Source: Sipunculus nudus (Eukaryota > Annelida > Sipuncula > Golfingiida > Sipunculidae). Taken from it: DNA of 64,000 nucleotides. Each line of letters begins with the position of its first letter. Position 1 is the first letter of the stretch. The position numbers were made by a program, and so were the translations under genes. The DNA lies in assembly GCA_026874595.1 (NCBI GenBank), contig CM049310.1:25841058-25905057 (forward strand), given 5' to 3'. Shown here piece by piece: positions 58,046 through 64,000 of this stretch. The notes below the pieces were generated by a model, which searched no databases, had not been told where the DNA came from, and worked only from the letters and a program-made list of their open reading frames with translations.

Positions 58046-59103
58046 TCCTGTATTTGTGGTCCAGGGATGCGAGGGTACTGGTGCTCAACATTAAACTCTT
58101 GAACTGGATTTTGTGGAAAAGGTGGTGGTACGACTCCTGGGGTCATCCTCAAGTAATGAAAACATTTTCGCCAAACGTGTCCATCTTTTCCACAAAAGAA
58201 ACACCGTGTGGTGCGCAAATTTGGTTTGGGAAAATCAGTGGACAGTCCCCTTTGTCCATTTGGATTTCTTGGGCCAGATGGGCTCCTAGATCTGTATCTG
58301 CGCGCATAATGATCTTGTCTGTCACGTGACATTCGGAATCGAGATCTAGGTGATCTAGGTAAAAACGCCGGTCTTTCCTGCTTTTCATGTTGTGACATTT
58401 GAATACAAAGGTTTTGAATTCCTTGTTCTAAGGATTTAAGATCCTCACGAATTGACGAAATGTCAGAAGGGTTATTAATAGCATGAACATGGTCTGGAAA
58501 TGAAACAGTTTTAGGCGTATCTGGGGAGAGGTCAAGGTATTTCTGAGCGAGATTAGCTAACTGCTCAGCTGTTGCAGCTGCTGGAGCTGCCATTACAATT
58601 GCCCGTTGACAATCACTAGGCAAGGTATGCAGAAATTTATTTCTGATCTGATCATCAGAATACGATATACGTTGTGCTGCCATGCGTATCCGACCTGAAT
58701 AATGCTCAGCTGACTCACCTGGTTTATGCCCAAGTTCATTAAAATATTTAACATTTGCAAATTCGGTATGAGTTGGACTAAAACGATGAATGAAAGCATG
58801 TTTCGAATCCTGTATATCATCAAAAATTTTCCCCTGTATCCACAGTCTTGCTTCACCTGTGAGGGAAAGACGAAACCGAGTGGTATCATCATTCATTTGT
58901 TCCCCTTCAGAATCTTGGCGACCATGCATATGCAAATAGTCCATAAAGTTATACCAGTGGCTTATAGCTTTTTCATGGCTGACATTCTCCCCGTCAAACT
59001 TTGGATCAGGCAAAAAAATCAGTTGGACGAAGGGCCGGTGCCTGTGCTTTAGTGAGCGGATGTTTGCGCGCAACTGATACACGCAGTGTAAAAATTCTAC
59101 CAA
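58012..59103 (-). CDS. Gypsy gag polyprotein
   Basis: 363 codons, open. Capsid-like region: DPKFDGENVSHEKAISHWYN, then RFRLSLTGEARLWIQG and KYFNELGHKPGESAEHYSGR, matching the retrotransposon gag family (W...L.G.A..W; Q...ES...Y). An Arg/Ser-rich stretch (about residues 250-285) precedes one CCHC knuckle, CFFCGKDGHVWRKC (about 298-311), and a Pro/Gln-rich tail ends at the frameshift site. Gag would form the particle and bind RNA. The Met at 59103 is the first in frame; the true start could be the second Met near FMDYLHMHG only if the N-terminal 50 residues are untranslated, which is less likely. Confidence 0.8.
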   Translation of the reverse strand: MVEFLHCVYQLRANIRSLKHRHRPFVQLIFLPDPKFDGENVSHEKAISHWYNFMDYLHMHGRQDSEGEQMNDDTTRFRLSLTGEARLWIQGKIFDDIQDSKHAFIHRFSPTHTEFANVKYFNELGHKPGESAEHYSGRIRMAAQRISYSDDQIRNKFLHTLPSDCQRAIVMAAPAAATAEQLANLAQKYLDLSPDTPKTVSFPDHVHAINNPSDISSIREDLKSLEQGIQNLCIQMSQHEKQERPAFLPRSPRSRFRMSRDRQDHYARRYRSRSPSGPRNPNGQRGLSTDFPKPNLRTTRCFFCGKDGHVWRKCFHYLRMTPGVVPPPFPQNPVQEFNVEHQYPRIPGPQIQEWGRPQQQNFQ

Positions 59104-61339
59104 AGGTAAGAACAGAGCGAATAATACAAAGAGAAAAAATTTAACATTTCAAAAATTTTGTCACCCTCGGTAGTAATACCACAGTCATCCTGTACAAAGG
59201 AAACATCTGAAAGAAAATCACATATGCTGAAACAAAGAAATTTGCATACTCATTATGTCAGGGTATTGAATAAGCATTGATTTAAATGTTATTTCAAGTT
59301 GTACCTTTGTTAACTTCTTCAGAGTATATCAGAATGCTTCAGATTGGGAAAATATCAGAATGCTTCAGATGGAAAAAAATTCAAAAGTATATCTCTCTGC
59401 AGACAGCAAACAAGTTTCTATTTGTATGACAGACAAATGAAGAAGTTGGCAAGGACTATCGTGGTTTGATTCCTCAGTCTTCTCCGTCTCAGTACTACTG
59501 TACAGATATTTTGACATGTGAACAAAAATATTACGTGATACAGTATGTTCTATCAAAAATGTGTGCATGCATGTGTGTACAGGTATGCAGCAAAATGTAA
59601 TACTGTTCCAGGTATGAAGTAAGCAGAATTCTCACTGGTTAATGGTATACAAAGTCATTCAGTAAACAACGAGTTATCACGGATATATCGATACAAAGTC
59701 ATGAAGTAAGCAAAAGTCTTCCTGGTATCCGTTTTGTCAGATTGCTGCCATCTGGTGATTGATTGGCGCACTAAAACAATCAACGCGTTGTACATCGTGT
59801 TATCCGGTGAATAAATTGCCATACAGCCGTATTCACGAGTTCATGTTAAACAGCACTGCAGTATTCGTATACACAGTCCAGCAACAGAAAAGTCACATGG
59901 CAGTGCGTCCTGACGATATGACACATGTACAGTATGACGATATTTGCAAACGTCCATAATCAAGCTGGCCTCAAAATTTCAGGTGCCGTTTTCTGTGCGT
60001 GTCCCGGTATTAATCATGTAGATGGTCACAGCGGATCCTTACACGTGGTAAACTAAAAAAGTAAATATCCACGCGTATCTCCAAAAGGTCTTAAATATGC
60101 ACTTGTCCGAGTTATCAACTGATTAAGCCACAAATATGTCCACTGAAGTGAAACACGTATAACTTGCTGCATAACTAGTTGACATCAACTGTAGTACACG
60201 TTGGTATAAAATGTCTGCAGTAAGTACCCGACTTACAGCACAAATGACGGCCAAATACAACATTCAGGTCCCAGAAGTCGAGAAATATCACATGGGCAGT
60301 TTGTTTACATCAAACGTCATCAAATCGTATCACGTGACTGACTCCCGTGGGCAAGCGCTCAGTTCTCAACGAACTGTGAAACTGAGTTTATCCCAGTTTA
60401 TGAATTGTTCAATAAAAGACGTGCTATCATTGGAGAAATTCACTAGTTCTGTGTAATGATCATGCGTTCTAACAAAAGTTTAGATGGCCGTAATGAGACT
60501 TGAGAGGTTCAGAAAGCCTGGCAAACTGACAAAGATCCAAAATCGGCGGATTTGCAATATGCAAATGACGATCGGTCACTGACGTCATGCCTATAGCACT
60601 CCTATTGTCCAATCAGTGTCCTTCTTTGCTGGGTGGAAAAAATCCATAATGGCGACCGCGAAATTGTTCATTCAGAAAACTATGTGTTTCTGTGTTCACA
60701 TAAAGAGTAAATGTGTAGCTTCATTATATCGTCATCCACCTCGGCGTCCTCTCTGGCAAGTAGTTTACCACTCCAAGGATTGGTTGACGGCTACCCGCGT
60801 GACGAGCATATAGCTCTCTCTTCATTTTCTGCTTCTGTACATGAACAATTTACGGTAATATACTTGAACGGTAATATAATGCACTTGCCCTGGTCCCTCC
60901 TTCTACTCGGGGTTATACAAATCTGTAACATAGATGTTTTCTCCAGAGTCCGAGTGTCTCAAAATACAAAATAAAATGTAAATTCTATGAAAAACCCATT
61001 TTATATGACAGAGTTATGTGCAGGATTTTGTGTACATTGAATCACAGCTGATATGACTGAATATGTCATCCTGATAATTTTTATTTTAGATGCTACATCG
61101 AAGGTGTACTTTATATAATATTCATATTGAAGAGTTCGTTCCAGAGATTAAGGAGTCCTCCCATTCATCTCCCATACATATCAACATATGAAACATTAGG
61201 TCTTCATTGAATTTACATTAAGTTTACTTGTTTACATACTTGTCATATCCTTAAATGTTCTATACACATTATATATATTTAAATATGAATCTATTTATAT
61301 CACACAAAATTCTCAGCAAAATTAATTAATAGTTACCTG
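59104..61339. other. Spacer upstream of the gypsy element, no recognised gene
   Basis: Should contain the 5' LTR and leader of the minus-strand element, but no LTR pair could be matched. Two short repeats (GGTATGAAGTAAGC and ATACAAAGTCATGAAGTAAGC, about 59611 and 59690) are noted. An 81-codon ORF at 60211-60456, preceded by TATAAA, has no family resemblance. Confidence 0.4.
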
Positions 61340-62131
61340 GCAGGTTGGGCGATTCTCCAATGTCAGCTAGCTGTATTCTCCTTCTCCAGGCTCATTGGTC
61401 CAGGAATAGACTCTACAAAATATTTGAAAAATACATTTACTACAGAGATGACCATGACCATTGGGAATGTAATTATTATATATGAAAATTAAACCTTACA
61501 CATTATATTTATATGTATGTGTACTGAACCTGCCGTATTATGTTACAATCACACTGTAAAGACTCAGGAGTACAAATTACACCGAAATTTGATAGTTTTT
61601 TAATGAACATACATTTAGTTTTACTAATAGGTGTATTTTCGGGTACTTGGTTTCATTATTTGAAGTTAACAGAACCTGTTGTAGCCATTTCAAAATTACC
61701 CATCTATAATATAATTTATATACAGATATATCATAATACATAGGCCCCCTTTACTATACAAAATTCAACTTACCGAACTTGACTGTCACTCATAAGACAT
61801 ACACTATGTGGTTCATTGTTTAGCAATTTTGGCACAGCTATAGTATTACAATTAGAGATTTCATTTGACTGGCTATCACTCGACAGTACTTTGTATACGA
61901 TGTACTGCAATCCTCTGGGCAGGTACGACGACGATGATTGTTGTGAAGACTGCAAAACGATCCATACTATACTATCACATGAATAAGATGTTACACCGTC
62001 TTTGGTAGTGTCAGTACCCTCTGGGAAAAAATGCTGTAAACACACATGTTGTAAATGTTGTGTACACCCGAGACTTGTACACATGCACATGGCACGTTTA
62101 CATAGAGCGCAGCACTTTGTGCAGGTGCACG
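61340..62131 (-). other. Possible Cys-rich two-exon gene fragment
   Basis: On the minus strand an open frame from about 62131 begins VACTCTKCCALCKRAMCMC, with nine Cys in 40 residues, and runs 118 codons to a good donor (CG|GTAAGT, about 61774). A matching acceptor (TTTTGTAG) near 61412 leads to 15 further codons and a TAG. The Cys pattern recalls CxC-type zinc-binding stretches, but no family is certain. The start is not visible, and the upstream in-frame stop lies just before the first Cys. Confidence 0.2.
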
Positions 62132-62410
62132 CAACCGTGACCTAGTTCCGGCCCATGCAGTCCGCGAGGCATCCGGCCCGGCTCACGCATTGTCAGCGTG
62201 CGCCCTTGTCTAAGCTGGCTGCCGCGCTGCCAGAGAGCTGCTCCAGGCCTGAAACTTCACGGAGGGTCAGCATGCACTCCACTGGGGCAGTTTAGTGCTA
62301 TGTTATGACAACCATAGCAATTTTTACCCTCCGACTTCCAGTTGGGGAGATATAATTGGGTGATTCGACTCCCCTAAGTTTTCAATGTAGAAAATCGGCC
62401 AGGCAAACCA

Positions 62411-63142
62411 GTCAGTGTTTTTTTGTTAACAAATAACTATAATTTATTCTTAAAACAACCCTAACATTACAATACATTAAATCAATACAATTACACAGTA
62501 CAACAACAGTATAACAGCAAATCAATATAATCACACAGCCTAATAAACAAAGTGCACAGTACCTGGTTACCACCACTGTCACAGCGACAAGTCCTTTAAA
62601 ATGTATAAGCCGGACGAATAGTTCACACAAATCTTCTCAGAGAATAACACTCCAATGTAAAGCTCTTGTAACAATCCCGAAAGTAAACTGAAGACCAAAA
62701 AAGATTCGTCACAAATCCTGAAGAAAATCTGAAGAAAATCTATAATTGCCGCACTCATCGGAATAGGTCCCACAAACTGACTTACACGCTTCTGTGTCCG
62801 CCGGAAATTCTCTCACCTCTCTCCCGGCTTTAAAACACGGCCCCCTATTTATAACCTCTCGCTCCAAGCCGAGAATTTTCAATTTTCTTGAACAATACAA
62901 AGAACCTACCATATAATCACGCTCAAAGAACATACTAGAACCAAGAACGCTGTGTATCTATACGCCAGGTTCGACCAATGCGGATTAAACCGAGCCTACA
63001 ACATTCGGCCAGGCAAAGCCGCTAAAACACGAGCTACGCGTGGCACACGAACCAAATGTCAACAACGCATGGAGCACCACTGCGCACAATAAAAGATACA
63101 CATGCAATACCACTGTACACAACAAAAAGGGCAACTGTAACA
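62411..63142 (-). mobile_element. 3' LTR of the right-edge Gmr1-like element (end truncated)
   Basis: On the minus strand it starts TGTTACAGTTGCCC immediately after the purine tract CAGAAGAGGGAG (63153-63143). It then matches 34286-34866 and the solo LTR at 12580-13302 up to TTGTTAACAAA. The last ~130 bases of the LTR are missing; unrelated sequence follows at 62410. Confidence 0.8.
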
Positions 63143-63257
63143 CTCCCTCTTCTGTAAGAAAAAAGAAAGTTTTCTGAAAACTTTCTTTTTGCGATCACAA
63201 TCACTAAATTATTACAACATTTCAAAACCATCTTATTTACAACATTACATAAACATC

Positions 63258-63884
63258 TCGTGTCGCTGTACACGATAAGGTCATCAATATATGCGTCGCG
63301 GCCCTAAATGTCCTTGACAGCCATATGGATGAGGCGCTGGGATGTGGCTGGCGAGTTCTTCATGCCAAACGGCATAACTTTATACTGGTACAGTCCTTTC
63401 GGCGTCACAAATGCGGACACTTCTTTCACTTGTTCTGTCAGCGAACTTGCCAGAATCCTTTTAGCAAGTCAAACTTGGAAACATATCTGGAGCTACCGAC
63501 TCTATCAAAAGACGTGTCAATCTTGGTGACAGCATTCAGTTTTCGATAATCTGTGCACATACGGTAACTTCCATCAGATTTTGGCACAAGTATACATTGT
63601 GAACTCCAGTTACTGTTACTAGGTTGGATAACATCATTGTCCAGCAAATATTGAATCTCATCCTGTAGATATTTTTGCTTTTCTGAATTCAGTCTATAGG
63701 GATATTTTTTTACCGCGTTTGCCTCGCCAACATCGACGTCATGGCACAATATGTAAGTTCGCGTTGGTATGTCACTGAACAAATGTTCATAATTCCGCAG
63801 CAGGTTTTTGAGGTTTTGTTGTTGTTGTGCGGTAAGGTGTGACAGTTTGGCATCCTCTGAGTTTTCAGTGGTACTGTTCCACAC
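63258..63884 (-). pseudogene. Reverse transcriptase of the right-edge Gmr1-like element
   Basis: The ORF (63884-63438) encodes NLKNLLRNYEHLFSDIP, CHDVDVGEANAVKKYPYR, SDGSYRMCTDYRKLNAVTK and YVSKFDLLKGFWQVR (first catalytic Asp). After a frame change near 63440 it continues VSAFVTPKGLYQYKVMPFGM and, past a TAG, AYIDDLIVYSDT with an intact YIDD box. It then stops abruptly: thumb and RNase H are deleted and the 3' polypurine tract follows within about 105 bases. Upstream (63890-64000) the sequence equals 38455-38610, the integrase end. Confidence 0.85.
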
Positions 63885-64000
63885 TGAATGTCTACATCAC
63901 ACTTACAATCAGTATCTACTTAAACTGGGTCAGGGTCAGTTTTTACACAATAAACAGCAGTAACATTTTGTACAACATCCGATGTGCTATTTCTGTCATA
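63885..64000 (-). pseudogene. Integrase end and INT-RT linker of the right-edge element (window edge)
   Basis: The reverse complement begins TATGACAGAAATAGCA and continues through AATGTTACTGCTG, AACTGACCCTGACCCAG and GATTGTAAGTGTGATGTAGA, matching 38455-38580, which directly follows the integrase C-terminus. The remaining integrase would lie beyond 64000. Confidence 0.75.

Larger units (their letters stand above)
53254..59103 (-). mobile_element. Ty3/gypsy retrotransposon, canonical PR-RT-RH-INT order
   Basis: Reading on the minus strand: gag with CCHC (59103-58012), -1 frameshift site, aspartic protease (58045 onwards), RT and RNase H (57104-55293), then integrase (to 53254). Domain order is the usual Ty3/gypsy one, unlike the Gmr1-like copies. 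Gag and large parts of pol are open, but pol has stops near 57450, 57425, 57412 and 56835 and several frame changes, so the copy is inactive though not ancient. LTRs and a primer site could not be identified. The clade is not determined. Confidence 0.85.

Noticed and set aside
60211-60456. 81-codon ORF preceded by TATAAA
   Set aside because: No motif, no splice context and no second copy; a lone short ORF of this size is expected by chance in a window of this length.

Overview
The window is eukaryotic, animal nuclear DNA. There are no operons or long bacterial-type ORFs. Instead it has one intron-split gene in a dense field of transposable elements, simple repeats and satellites. Ty3/gypsy elements, a CR1/L2-like LINE tail, tRNA-derived SINE-like repeats and AT-rich spacers fit a marine invertebrate, most likely a mollusc. 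That assignment is inference; no marker gene proves it.

Host gene. A trypsin-type serine protease (family S1A) runs on the + strand. Five protease exons are well supported (25403-25601, 30684-30849, 32251-32338, 33608-33747, 39701-39859). Two less certain upstream exons (16456-16633, signal-peptide-like; 19572-19667, Ser/Gly/Thr-rich linker) join in phase. Intron phases agree at every junction, and the His, Asp and Ser of the triad lie on three different exons. The intron after 30849 must use a GC donor. The last intron holds a 4.8 kb retrotransposon.

Layout. 1-1080: tail of a gypsy element. 1081-6690: AT-rich spacer, microsatellites and an ACCGT-rich repeat field. 6688-10509: about 89 units of a 40-bp satellite enclosed by ~102-bp terminal inverted repeats, with a CAGTGGCGGATCC-type DNA element (10508-12335) inserted at its right edge. 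12455-13302: solo LTR of the Gmr1-like family found elsewhere in the window. 16367-17143: another LTR-like unit, containing the candidate first exon. 17940-19445: inverted-repeat cluster. 22400-25050: nested insertions (a TCTA-flanked MITE and a foldback element with 8-bp target duplication). 25403-39859: protease core exons with repeats in every intron.

Duplication. Positions 35652-43790 are repeated almost base for base at 43791-51919. The unit carries most of the retrotransposon, the intron minisatellite, the terminal (Ser195) exon, a poly-C array and a LINE fragment. It is either a very recent tandem duplication or an assembly artefact.

Retroelements. The element at 34286-39054 (TSD CCTG) and a second copy at the right edge (62411-64000, minus) both place integrase upstream of reverse transcriptase, the unusual Gmr1-like order for Ty3/gypsy. 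A separate gypsy element on the minus strand (53254-59103) has the usual PR-RT-RH-INT order, a nearly intact gag, and a textbook -1 frameshift site (AAATTTT, 6-nt spacer, 11-bp stem) at the gag stop. All pol regions are interrupted, so these copies look dead.
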